A stretch of DNA of 64,000 bases, taken from contig OZ023213.1 of the NCBI GenBank assembly GCA_963995525.1, positions 18,363,965 through 18,427,964 of the forward strand, written 5' to 3'. Each line of letters starts with the position of its first letter. The first letter of the stretch is position 1. A program made the translations under genes and the position numbers. Positions 9,902-19,805 of this stretch are shown here, one piece after another. This stretch comes from Escarpia spicata (taxonomy: Eukaryota; Annelida; Polychaeta; Sabellida; Siboglinidae). The notes beneath the pieces were generated by a model. It made no database searches and was not told the origin of the DNA. It was given only the letters and a program-made list of their open reading frames with translations.

Positions 9902-10723
9902 GTAACCTTTTTTGAATTGTCTCTTGACTTTGCTGATACGCACGTGATCGCCCACTTTTAAAACCGGTTTGACTTTTCCGTGTCCTTCATTTCCCTACAA
10001 CCTTTGCCAAACCTCTTCTTGATTGATCACGTTCACTTCAGACGGTGCCATTCCAATACTTCTATGATAACTGTCGTTGTACGAATCGACTAGGTGGTGT
10101 AATACGTCCAGGTACTTTAACGTCTGGTTTTTCGTGAAATATATCTACATACGTGTCTTCAGAGTACGATTGAAACGTTCCACGATACACGCCTTGGTCT
10201 CTTCGTTGTGTGTCGTAAAATGGTGGATACCTTTCTCTTTCAGAAAGTCTTGCAGTTGCCTATTCAGAAACTCTTTTCCTTTATCCGTTTGCAATGACAG
10301 TGGGCCATCATTGTCCTTTAACAACCGACGAAACGCCGTCGTGAGTGACGGCCCCGATTTGGTCTTCAAAGGAACAGACCACGCTTTCTTGGAGAACACG
10401 TCTATCACGGTCAAAATGAAAGTGTGACCGTCATTGTACCTTTTCAAACGTGACATGTCTAACAGATCGGCCTGCCATTGTTGATTTATACCACCCACTA
10501 CGACACGTCTACGCCTGAAACGATATGTCACTGGTTTATGTAGTGTGTAAGTGTCTTGTTCCGACAACCACCGTTTCACCTCTTTCGACGACGCGCGTGA
10601 AGCACGTGAAGCACGATGTAGGGCATCGACGCCTCCGTAACTTCCGGTTAGTTTCGTGTCATAGTAAATACTTTTCAATGCATCGTGTGAACGCTTCGTC
10701 TTCTTACCTACGCGAGGAGACAT
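9902..10723 (-). pseudogene. Polinton integrase, zinc/DDE catalytic core
   Basis: From ATG 10723 the frame shows a basic N-terminus, then WQADLLDMSRL (first Asp), SLQTDKGKEF (second Asp) and ACIVERFNRTLK (catalytic Glu), which is a retroviral-type DDE core. An in-frame TAG directly after KTRM (stop 10145-10147) and a second TAG near 9995 interrupt the frame. The sequence otherwise keeps coding to the Gypsy insertion at 9901, and the chromodomain lies across it at 4728-5012. Integrase would insert the Polinton through its terminal repeats. It is inactive here because of the two stops and the insertion. Confidence 0.9.
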
Positions 10724-10729
10724 GACATA

Positions 10730-10765
10730 ATAATGCTGGTGTCGTGTCGTGCAAGACTATTAATA
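10730..10765 (-). promoter_or_regulatory. TATA-initiator promoter of Polinton integrase
   Basis: On minus, TATTAATA (10765-10758) is followed 31 bp later by an initiator-like GCATTAT (10736-10730). The integrase ATG lies about 11 nt downstream of the inferred start. An out-of-frame ATG at 10728 lies between, which lowers certainty. Confidence 0.5.
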
Positions 10766-11500
10766 CGGTTCCCAACGCAAGTGTTGCATCGGTGTGGTCG
10801 AATGAGCTGCGCGCCGTGACGACATCGGACGTCTTCGATGCCGATGACGACCACTGTCAAACGGACTGCTTTTTTCTTTTGATATATCGTCGTCCTCTGA
10901 CGCTGTCTGCATGTAAAACCAACAATCGGGATTACCCACTAAATCCATGGGCGTGTTCACATCCTTGAGACTACGAGCGAAGGTTTTCCATCCCACCGGT
11001 TCAAAAGACTTCCGCTTTCTCAACACGTCATTGACGAGGTCCACGATGTTACTTCCCGGAATCGTTACGTTTCCGTACATCATCTCGCCACGATCGTTCC
11101 ACCTCACGGCACCTTTCATTTTATTGATGAGTCGTCGTGCTTTCTGTTTCATAGCTTTCGGCACGCTGTCGACGATTTCATGTTCGATGTTCTCCTTTTT
11201 GACGATTTCATTTTCGGTAGGTGGTTGAAGTTTGTGTTCGACTTTGCTGGAAAATTTATCGATGGCTACACGCAGCGGTTCCTGCATACGCTTGTCGGAA
11301 AGATCGTTGTATCGACTCAACACCTGGTTATACAACACGACCTTTTCCCTCTCGTCCATATCGCTTTGTTCTAATATGTAACGTATTTCGTCATCCAGTC
11401 GACGCAAAACACTACCTATAGGATTGGTCGAAGGAGGTTGCAGTTGAACGTTATCCAAAATACGTGGATCAACCAGCGCCATCTTCTTTGTGTGCTCCAT
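10760..11500 (-). CDS. Conserved Polinton protein of unknown function
   Basis: 246 codons from ATG 11500, intact. The N-terminus MEHTKKMALVDPR, a central coiled or charged segment, and the block PGSNIVDLVNDVLRKRK near residue 150 are, from memory, hallmarks of a protein that recurs in Maverick elements next to the integrase and the basic protein. No enzymatic motif is visible. The tail after about residue 200 becomes Ser/Arg/His-rich and looks less conserved, so the true end may have been lost by a frameshift. It is probably a virion or assembly factor, but that is inference from context only. Confidence 0.7.
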   Translation of the reverse strand: MEHTKKMALVDPRILDNVQLQPPSTNPIGSVLRRLDDEIRYILEQSDMDEREKVVLYNQVLSRYNDLSDKRMQEPLRVAIDKFSSKVEHKLQPPTENEIVKKENIEHEIVDSVPKAMKQKARRLINKMKGAVRWNDRGEMMYGNVTIPGSNIVDLVNDVLRKRKSFEPVGWKTFARSLKDVNTPMDLVGNPDCWFYMQTASEDDDISKEKSSPFDSGRHRHRRRPMSSRRAAHSTTPMQHLRWEPY

Positions 11501-11519
11501 AGTCGTGTAGTTACGACTG

Positions 11520-11849
11520 CAACAACGTCGTCACCAACGGGGCTAGAAGGGACGTAGCCAAGGGAGCTAGTAGGGCCGCAAGGAAACCACCTTTCTACAG
11601 AATACGTTTCTTCTTATGAAGACCGGTTTTCTTGACGACCAAGGTTCTGAGGTCCTTCTTGTACCGACGCAGTTTATTCTTGTGACCTTTCTTTAGTGGT
11701 ACGTTCCCTTTTAATATGTTCTGTGCACACTCGCACAGACTGTGTACCAGATCGGGTTTTCCCTTGTCGATGATGGCTCTGGCTAAAGCAGGATCCGCTT
11801 TAGCGAGGAGACAAAGGCACAGCGCGTTTCTCTTCACTCGCGCCGACAT
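11520..11849 (-). pseudogene. Polinton small basic protein, premature stop
   Basis: The frame from ATG 11849 runs 84 codons to a TAG at 11595-11597. It is Lys/Arg-rich, with LVHSLCECAQNILKGNVPL followed by KKGHKNKLRRYKKDLRTL. After the TAG the same frame stays open about 27 codons with Gly-Gly-Phe and an Ala/Leu/Pro-rich hydrophobic tail, which is typical of this family, so the stop is likely a nonsense mutation. Similar small basic proteins in Polintons have been compared with viral core or condensing proteins. Function is inferred. A very clean TATA/initiator promoter precedes it. Confidence 0.7.
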
Positions 11850-11851
11850 GA

Positions 11852-11886
11852 CGAATGACGAGTGTCACGGCGTGTTTCTATTTATA
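11852..11886 (-). promoter_or_regulatory. TATA-initiator promoter of the small basic gene
   Basis: TATAAATA (11886-11879, minus) stands 29 bp from the A of TCATTCG (11858-11852). The ATG follows 8 nt after that A. This is the best-formed of the Polinton promoters in the window. Confidence 0.75.
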
Positions 11887-12217
11887 TCTTCGGAAGGTAG
11901 GCGTACTGAAATTTGTTTGGTTCCTTAACGATATTAGTACGCAGGCGCAAGTGTTCCGATGTGGCCTGTTTGAGGTCGACGAACAAATACCCGTGAGGTA
12001 CGGACGTTGCTTCTTGCATGTACTTTATTCGACCCGGATACATATGTTTGATCAAGTTGACCACTTGTGTGTTGTCGCGAGGGTTCTTGAAGAGTACCAT
12101 GTACTGTGCGTTTATACTTATGGTGCGACGTAGTAAAGAGACAACAAACGTCGTTTTACCACAGCCCGTCGGTCCGGCGACGATACAGGAAAACGGATGA
12201 ACTAACCTCGTGTCCAT
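11882..12217 (-). pseudogene. Polinton packaging ATPase with internal deletion
   Basis: 111 codons from ATG 12217. Walker A (AGPTGCGKTTF) is near residue 13. The translation then jumps straight to a C-terminal block with NAQYMVLFKNPRD and YPGRIKYM and a SVPHGYLFVDL segment. In the FtsK/HerA (A32-like) packaging ATPases of Polintons, the Walker B aspartate pair and the following sensor lie between these two blocks. Here that stretch, roughly 80 residues by family length, is missing without loss of frame. It cannot hydrolyse ATP normally. It would normally pump the genome into a capsid. Confidence 0.82.
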
Positions 12218-12239
12218 ACTTTACGCAAATGATGAAAGT

Positions 12240-13222
12240 GACTGGGATGCACGGTACTTCTACCATGAACAAAATTACACAAGATAAGGTTTGCACATTT
12301 TATTCGTGTACATCACAAACGTATTTACAGATCATCTTAAATAAGTGCAAGTCTTTGACTAGTCACTTACATGAATCAAACTTGGATCAACGAGTTGCAA
12401 GAACCAAACTTAGACGTTGTTAGCATATACATGCGTGTGTGATATCATACACGAAACCGTATTTTATTAACTGAAGACAAGTCCTTGATGTGACATGACT
12501 TACGGGTGAATTAACACCGCGGCAGAGGTCGTGAGCTTACAGGTCATTACGACCATGCCATTGGCTCGTATGGGTCGATTTATAGGTGAATTAACACCGC
12601 GGCAGAGGTCTTGAGCTTACGGGTGTCTGACCACCGCGCCATAGGCTCGAACGATGATAACGATGATGATACTTGCTTGTTAATGAAACACGGTATATGC
12701 ATGATATTTCAACCACGTCATCAGTTCTATGATAACAACCTAGTTGTCAATAGAGAAACAGTACCGAAAGTAAACATCGTGCGAAACACACACCTTATCT
12801 CAATAAACCTTAACAACTATATGAAAATCGACTCCGTATGATACACAGTCACTGATAGACAGTATGCTACACTGTGTTTATTTATTCATGACATGACTTC
12901 TGCAGCGATTGAAGTATACAATATACTTCGTATATATTTCATCAGTGATCATTTAAAAAGAAAAAGAACACCACGGTGATAATGCAACAATGACGTGTGT
13001 GTATGTGTGTCGATACACTCTTTAACAATTGACAAATAGGAGTCGATAAACACAATAGTTCATCACGGCTATATTAAGACTGGATATTACATGGCTATCT
13101 CTCGAGAGTACCGAACAGTAAATGTGAAATGTACACTCTTTAATAATCGACAAGTAGGAGTCAGTGGTCGATAAACATCATACCTGATCATGGTTACACC
13201 AAGACTGGATGTTACACCAAGA
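12240..13222. other. Polinton intergenic spacer with short direct repeats
   Basis: There is no gene between polB and the ATPase. A 36-bp phrase containing GAATTAACACCGCGGCAGAG occurs at 12509-12543 and 12583-12618. An approximately 80-bp diverged pair starting CACTCTTTAA occurs at 13016-13092 and 13135-13216. These may be control or terminator sequences; nothing proves it. Confidence 0.5.
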
Positions 13223-16200
13223 CTAAATGTTACACCAATACCGAATACTACACGGGGAGGGTAGCTCTCGAGAAGATTTACTGGCGTGTCTATTATACCA
13301 GACACGGAGAGGTAGAGACTCCATCGGCTTGTACCGGTCGTTTGGAATAAAAAATATGTTAGTGCAGAACGTTCTTGAATATATGTAAAAACTGAAGCAT
13401 TCTTCACCCGAAACCCTCGATTTTTCCCAACACCACTCTCTTTGGTTTTCAGTACTTTCAAAAATGTGTCTGTCAATTTCGTTGTGTCTCTTATTTAGAC
13501 CTTTCATGCTGAATTTATCCGTATCACCAAAACAATAATATGTTTTGCTGCACAACCCGATAAAACCTCTACCTTCGTATTCGAACTTGAATAGGCCAGG
13601 TGTCCTTTTGTCGTGACGCGCACGCGCAATACAACACGATTCCGAAGGGACCCATTATTTCCCTTCCATGCGACAAGTAACATAATCGGACGCGTGCGCG
13701 TTACAACAAACAGCAGGAAACCACCGGGACAAGTTTGTAAAGTGTTCTTGTCGTTTATCGGTGGTAACACAATCGTCTAAACAAGAAAAGGTAGACTTAA
13801 ATATGCGGAATCCGTATCCATCTCGCAATATTGGAAGAGAGGGCGCTCTACGTAATAATCTATGAAATCGTAATAAAATTCCAGCATTCTCAACTTTGCA
13901 TACTGGTAAATCATAAAACCGATTTGAAGAGGGAGATCGTATTTAATGGATTTCTTGTTCATTGTTAGTTGGTACATGGATTCCGTAATTTGGTCTAGCT
14001 GGCGAAAACGATGATTGTTAATTCCTTGGCTCGCCGTTTTACTATTACAAAAGATAATATTTCTGAAGAGATCCTTATTAGTGATACATTTTCCATAGGC
14101 ACTATTCCCAAGAAGTTTCATCGTATCACCGATAATGGCCTTGTCCGGGTGCACGTCACCTTCGTGGCGTGCATTCGAGACGGCATTGGCGAAATGCTTG
14201 AAACACGGACTTGGTTCGTATTCTAAAACTTGATAAACGTGAGATACGATCAATCCGTGTTTCAAATACCATTTTAACAAAGGTGTACCTAAAAGAATTT
14301 GTTTAGCAAAATACGAAGCAACCAGTTTACGCCGAGGAGTAGATAATATATTGTGCTCTTCAGCGTAAGCTCGCATATACGGGCCGATATCGTCACGGGT
14401 AATGTCAATGTTTTTGAAAATGGGTTACATTTCACCAAAATAATCTTTAAGATAATCCGGAACAAAAATGTCCCACTCTACCATGCCAAATAGGCGACCT
14501 TCAACTACATTTTGCAAAACTTTATCTTGGGTCATTTCCCACTTCAAGTTACGGTGAGAAAATTTTGAATTAAGAAAATCTCTTACTTCGGAATTTTTCC
14601 GAATTTCTTTCCATTGACATTCCCACATTTCGATGACCTCGGCATACTTACGCAAATACGTAGTGTTCTTTTTAGTTTCCGATAAGAGATCGGCCATAGA
14701 CTTTCCGTTGATAGAGTTGGTGTGCTCCACATTACAAGGACAACCGTGAAAATAGCAACCGTGAAATTGATAAATGGTGCGAGTCTGGGCACACCATCCG
14801 TCGACGGGAAGTTTACGATCCCCAATACGTTTCTCTGCTCCGTTAAACTGATGCCTTATAAATGTGTTCTTCTCGTGAGCTACCCATTCTAACCATTCAA
14901 GAGCCATTTTTCCGTAAACACGTGATGTTTTAGGTCTGAAATAATTTTCTCGGCTACGACGCGTATAACATCCGGTGGGCATATCTTGTGAAAGAGCCCA
15001 AAGTTATAATGCATTTGCATCATAGCCGACAATGGAACGACAGGGGCGAGCTGAGTCACCCCTTTCCGATTCACGAAGCCGTGTAAAGTCGACTTCGTGA
15101 TGGCGGTGATATATTATAGACGGGCCCCCTACGATGGCTTTTTTAACATATCGTATAAATCCGAATCTTTTTGATTAAACAGACTGAAATAAATGTCACG
15201 TGGTAATGTGTCAAACATAAATTTCATGGTTAGACCAGGAACTCTAATACCATCTTTAAACGTGTCAATGTGGCGCAATTTGTAAAAAGAGAACTGTTTT
15301 TTATAGCTTCAAGGAAAGAAACGACATCTCTATTGTTGTACCAAATGAGAAAATCACGAAAAGTTTTCATATCGTGATCGCGCCAAATTTGTTCGCAGTA
15401 CGCGTAATTTTCGTCAGAAATATCTTCGTTTTTCAAATCGCTGTGAAAATCTTCCTTTGGAGGAAGGGATTCACAGTCGAGTTTACTTAACGAACTCACC
15501 CACTCGTAGGGAAAGTATCCTTTATTTTGTACACATCCGTAAGCTTTCAGAAATTTATCGTAACTAAAACCGGGGACCAAATAATTTATGATGTCCACAA
15601 ATTTCAAAGTCGCTGTTTTTAAACACATCAAATTAGTATGACGCATTACCACGAACATGACATTTTTAGATTTCTTATTAGATTCGTTCTCGTCACCTAC
15701 GTCGGTTGTCAGGAAGTGTCCCGTGATATATTTTTTGACGTTAAAATCGTATTTTCCGGAATTTAAACCAATGACGGATAGTTCTTCAAGAAATCCGTGA
15801 AGCTTACCAATTAATTTTGAAATTTGTTCTTCTGGGATAATAGGTAAAGGTGACCCGTCATCTAGAATTTCGTCTAAGTCAGGTTCGAGCATGCCTCTGG
15901 TGATTGAATATATTTTAGTTGTTGGTTTAATTCATCAAAAACAAACTGATAACGTGTTTTCAGAATTTCGGAAGCGGTGTCGCTAATTTCGTAAAGATAA
16001 TTTAAAAAACGGTCGACTAGTTGGCTCGGCTCACCCTCGGTAATAAAACAGCGTGGTTCCTTGTACCCGGGAACTTTGGATGACACACTAACGCTAAGTA
16101 TTTCGTGTCGAGCCAACCACTCGACCTTTGGAGTATTTACCGGTAAGTTGGTAGTGTCAAAATAAGATTCAAAATCAAAGGTGGCCCGAAACGGATAATA

Positions 16201-17383
16201 CCGGTATTTTTCTTCGACGTGTATACCCAACTCGTCAAGTTTCTGAAAAATGGTTTCCTGAACATGATAAATACCACCAGGGAAAATTCTCTTGACCTCG
16301 ACTTCGCAACCTTGTTGGTGTCTTTTTAAATTCTGTATGCCAAAGTTTGTCACATTTGAAAGACCGTGTGTATGTTTTAATATCGTGAATATAAGAAAAA
16401 TGTGTTTCGAAAAGATTCAAATTTAAAGTATCGGGGAATTTACAAGTTGAACGTCTCAGTAAATGACACGCTATCAAGTTCTCGTCATAGTCGTCGTTGT
16501 GATGATCTACTAATTCATAAACAAATATACTGATATGGAAAAGCTTCTCAATGTCATAAAGATCACTTAACTTAAAGCCAGGGAAATGTTTCATAGATGG
16601 GGCATCGTTTATAGCTTCTTGGTACATGTTATATAATATTTGAACATGAGGCTCGAGATGATAAACATCAGCTCCCCGACTTAGTGCGAGAGCACGGAAG
16701 AAACAAAGATGATCTTCATAGGGTGACCTGTCGTATCGGGACAAGTCACAGGACAACGAATTTAAACCTTTATTTTTGAGAATATACTCTGGAAGGACTA
16801 TGTGCTCACAAGTACCTATAGGGTGATCAGGTATGATATTTATGTAAAATGTAACATTTGTTACCATTTCACATATCCACTGAAAATCGGGCCTTTGCAT
16901 AATAGCCCAACTTAAAATATCTTTCTCTTCAAAGGAATTTAAAAACGACTGAAACTCATCTGCATTAGTAATTAAAGGGGGCCTGTCCAGAAACCTACCG
17001 GAAGCATTATTTGAAGAATGAAAATAACGATGTTCTTTCGTTTTCTGGTTATATAAAATAATTTTGAAGGCAGTAGTCTGTTCATCAAAAATGTTCCACA
17101 ATGTTGGATGTAACGAGGTTATGTCAGTATCTGTTAATCGAATGTTGTAGGTTCTCTGGACGGGCCCCCTACGATAATGTGTGCGAATTGTCGACCACTG
17201 ACTCCTATAAAAATTAAACAAATTATCAGGTACAAAATCTATCACCGGAGGTGGTACAAGTGAGTCTTGTTGCAATGGAGAAATTGCAGGTGATGCCGGA
17301 GAGGCTGCAGGTGATACCGGAGACGGCCTTTTCGGTGATGACGTCACACCCAATGACGATGACCGTCGGCGTTTTCGCGATTT
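13223..17383 (-). pseudogene. Polinton DNA polymerase B, main exon
   Basis: The exon opens after an acceptor TAG at 17384 with a Lys/Arg cluster, then a Pro/Ser linker. A region at about 16720-16620 contains YEDHLCFFRALAL, which looks OTU-protease-like. The exonuclease domain shows FDFESY (about 16176) and IGLNSGKYDF (about 15770). The palm shows GYDANALQLW (about 15010; Tyr to Gln in motif A), KLLGNSAYGK (about 14105) and MDTDSAY (about 13800). The C-terminal region (13223-13700) is split over frames. At least five frame changes or stops are needed (near 16300, 15885, 15100, 14400 and 13780), so it is dead. This family replicates the element, probably by protein priming. Confidence 0.92.
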
Positions 17384-17729
17384 CTACAATAACATATGTT
17401 TTTTACAATACAACACAATAGTTTATTGTCCAATAGTAATTCATAGGATAATTTTGAGGGTAAAAATGAGGATAGAAAATGTTTTGTTAGATTACGTTAA
17501 TTAAGTTAATAAAAGTAGGAAAGTTGTTCATAACTTGGATAGCGAAACATGTAGTAAAGTATTCAACTAATTAATCACACAAGATTGAAAAACACTGCAG
17601 TACAGGCGCGTATCACTAGACGGGGAATATAAGTCTTTTATGGTACGGTAGTCAATTTCTTCAGTTGATATGTACATTAAATACAGACGTGGTCAGTGAT
17701 AATACCCGACATCTTCAAAGCTTACTCAC

Positions 17730-17798
17730 CGTAGTGCCTTTGTTCACCGGCGGCGCCGAGGTAGTTGACAAATCAGCGATGCGCTCCTTTTCTTGACG
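17730..17798 (-). pseudogene. polB 5' exon D (69 nt)
   Basis: Acceptor TTTATTTCAG and donor GTGAGTAAG bound exactly 23 codons (RQEKERIADLSTTSAPPVNK...), phase 0 on both sides. The main exon also starts in phase 0. This supports real splicing into polB. Confidence 0.65.
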
Positions 17799-17799
17799 C

Positions 17800-17946
17800 T
17801 GAAATAAACACACAAGTTGACTGTAAAGCATCGTATACAAAACATAAAGAGACGGGATTATAGCAACACCTGAAATAAACACAAGTTGATTTTTTAATAA
17901 TGGTATACAAAACATAAAGAGGTGACATTTGTAACAGCATCTGAAA
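17800..17946 (-). repeat. Tandem duplication containing a 3' splice site
   Basis: Two roughly 72-bp copies lie head to tail in the C-D intron. Each contains GTATACAAAACATAAAGAG on plus and a TGTTTATTTCAG acceptor on minus (at 17799 and about 17871). The outer acceptor leads into exon D; the inner one leads into intron-like sequence. Confidence 0.7.
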
Positions 17947-17972
17947 ACATTTAAACAACATGATAGATTTAC

Positions 17973-18273
17973 CATTATTTCTTCGACGTATGCTTCCCGC
18001 CGCTGGTCCTTCTGTATTTTTCTCTGGCACCGCCTCTGTTTTAGGTGACGGTGCCAATCCCTTCTCCGCGTGAATGTGCTGTTGCACATACAGCACGCGA
18101 AGTGTGGCAGCACATTCACTCGGTTGGTCGGTGGTGGCTGTAGGGACCGGGGCTGTCGCTGTGGTTGTCGGGGTCGGTAGTGTACCGGCAGTTGTCTGGA
18201 GCGGGGACAGGGCTGTCCCAGTAGCTCTCGGGGTTGGTTGTATCTTTGGAGGCAAAGGTCCGTTGATGAATTT
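17973..18273 (-). pseudogene. polB 5' exon C with C2HC zinc finger
   Basis: Acceptor CCTATCTAG and donor GTAAATC bound 301 nt. The first part in phase 0 is a Pro/Thr-rich linker. The second part, one base out of frame, encodes FACCMCNSTFTRRRDWHRH and ends in a Cys about six residues later, a CX2C-H-C finger. The length 301 (3n+1) agrees with a single-base indel between the two. The finger half exits in phase 0 into exon D. It is probably a DNA-binding or targeting module of the polymerase polyprotein (inference). Confidence 0.65.
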
Positions 18274-18305
18274 CTAGATAGGGAAAACATGTGACAAGTT
18301 TTATT

Positions 18306-18864
18306 GGAAGTAAACAATATACAGGGACGCCATTTTGACGGAAGTAAACAATGTACAGGGGCGCCATTTTAACGGAAGTAAACAATATACAGGGACGTCG
18401 TTTTTTCAGAAGAAGCACAAATTTAAACACTACAGTACGAAAAAAGAAAAAAAAACGATCTAGTATCAGTTTGAACAATAAACGACGAATTTGTAGAGCT
18501 GACCACTGATATAGTAAAGTAGAAAAAGACTTAGCTACGTTGGTATTAGGGTTGTTGCAAACTAGCGACCGAATACTACGTCTTATTATAACACCACATT
18601 CTAGTCACGCCCACATAAAATACCCGGATGTTGAATGACACTACTGAAACGGTGAACTTGTACAATAAAATAATACAAGATACACACTCACGGATACTGG
18701 ATTGATAGGAAGTACATGGGATTCACCTTTTTAGCTGGAATGTGTGGGAAAGCATGGTTTTAGAGGGAAGTAAACATAGACGTAGACGCTGTTTTAACGG
18801 AAGTAAACATAGACGTGGACGCCGTTTTAACAGAAGTAAACAACACACAGGGACGTCATTTTAG
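18306..18864. repeat. Two trimeric 33-34 bp arrays in polB intron
   Basis: Units carrying GGAAGTAAAC followed by ...GACG and ...TTTT recur at 18306, 18340 and 18374 (34-bp period) and at 18766, 18799 and 18832 (33-bp period). Each has a CGGAAGT or similar ETS-like core. The remaining intron sequence shows nothing else. Confidence 0.75.
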
Positions 18865-18903
18865 GTGAAAGTGTATAGTAACGCAATATAAAGTTTAACT
18901 CAC

Positions 18904-19074
18904 CACCAGCGCGTCCAGCTCGGCCTCTTCAGCCGTCCTTTTTGGGCGGCCACAACTACCGTGGGCGACGTGGCGCTTCCAGTTATCTTTCCGTGTGAAC
19001 AACGTCTTACAATCCGGGTAGGTGAAGGCAGCAAGTGAAGGAGATGGTCCCGTAGGGCTTTCACAGACGACGTT
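18904..19074 (-). pseudogene. polB 5' exon B with zinc-finger relic
   Basis: Acceptor CATTTAG and donor GTGAGT bound 171 nt (57 codons, phase 0-0). The translation includes FTYPDCKTLFTRKDNWKRH and then HGSC, homologous to the exon C finger. The first zinc ligand Cys is replaced by Tyr. The exon ends in an acidic AEEAELDALV stretch. Confidence 0.65.
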
Positions 19075-19183
19075 CTAAATGTACGAAGGATTGTTATTAG
19101 ACGTTTCCATAAGTGTCTTAATGCTAGATAATTATACACACGACAAATAGTGAAATGGAAATATAATATTAATAAACACTTAC

Positions 19184-19392
19184 CACCCGGATGGTGGTTG
19201 CGCTGGTGCCGGGGCAAACGGTGGTTCTGGCATCGTCGCCGCTGCAGGCGCCGGGGTTGGGCCGGTCGATGCCGTGTCTGGTAGTGGAGGGAAGGCCTCC
19301 CTGAATGTAATGGGGGTCAACCCCGCTGTCTTATTGACAACGGGCTGGGGTCCTCTAACCGCTTCTGCGTAGGTCCATCCTTGTCTTGCCAT
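19184..19392 (-). pseudogene. polB 5' exon A, candidate initiating exon
   Basis: ATG at 19392 follows a TATA/initiator promoter by 8 nt. The frame starts MARQGWTYAEAVRG and becomes Pro/Ala-rich up to a GTAAGT donor at 19183. Its length, 209 nt (3n+2), does not match the phase-0 start of exon B, so either one base was lost or gained or another exon is involved. Assignment to the polB transcript rests on orientation, spacing and splice sites. Confidence 0.55.
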
Positions 19393-19394
19393 GA

Positions 19395-19430
19395 CGAATG
19401 ACAAGCAGATCGTCTTCACGGCCTTACATA
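19395..19430 (-). promoter_or_regulatory. TATA-initiator promoter of the polB transcript
   Basis: TATGTAA (19430-19424, minus) is 30 bp from the A of TCATTCG (19401-19395), and ATG follows 8 nt later. The last 13 bases before and including the start (GTCATTCGTCATG) are identical to those at the small basic gene. A further TATAAATA lies upstream at 19525-19532. Confidence 0.65.
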
Positions 19431-19805
19431 GGCACACGTTGAACATTAAGGTCACGTGGGCGTGCCGAAACGCTCGCGCTCGCACAAAAACAAACACGTT
19501 CAGACACGTCTCTGCGTACGAGTTTATTTATAGCCACGAACGATGGCATTGCGCAATCGTAGTGCGGTTCCCGCGCGCAACAAACAAACAAGTCCAGACA
19601 CGTCCCCAGTAGCGTCGCTTGATTCACGCCGAAACAAAAACAAACGTACCAAAGAAACTTCCAGAATAAAATTAGCGGGACATTTTCCACTCACTAAAAG
19701 TAGCCTAGCTATACCTTTGACCTACGGTCGAACTACGGTTGACCTACGGACCAACTCGTCTCGTGTGTGACAGGTTCAAATGATGTCCGGTATATTTTTC
19801 ACAAA

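Larger units (their letters stand above)
3858..19532 (-). mobile_element. Polinton/Maverick DNA transposon, decayed, left end missing
   Basis: Seven genes in the same orientation match the Polinton repertoire: protein-primed-type DNA polymerase B, a FtsK/HerA-like packaging ATPase, a small Arg/Lys-rich protein, a conserved unknown protein, an integrase with C-terminal chromodomain, a small membrane protein and a capsid-type protein. The last is cut off near 3858, so the major capsid protein, the protease and the left terminal inverted repeat are absent from the window. I could not recognise a right terminal repeat, and the right limit is set at the upstream TATA motif before polB exon A. A 4,884-bp Gypsy is nested at 5013-9896. 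Frameshifts and stops in most genes make it nonfunctional. Polintons are self-synthesising transposons related to viruses. Confidence 0.93.

Noticed and set aside
17400..17470. Shared TTTATTGTCCA(A/G)TA phrase with 57035-57075
   Set aside because: Similar AT-rich strings of about 50 bp, possibly a LINE 3' end, but too short and diverged to annotate.
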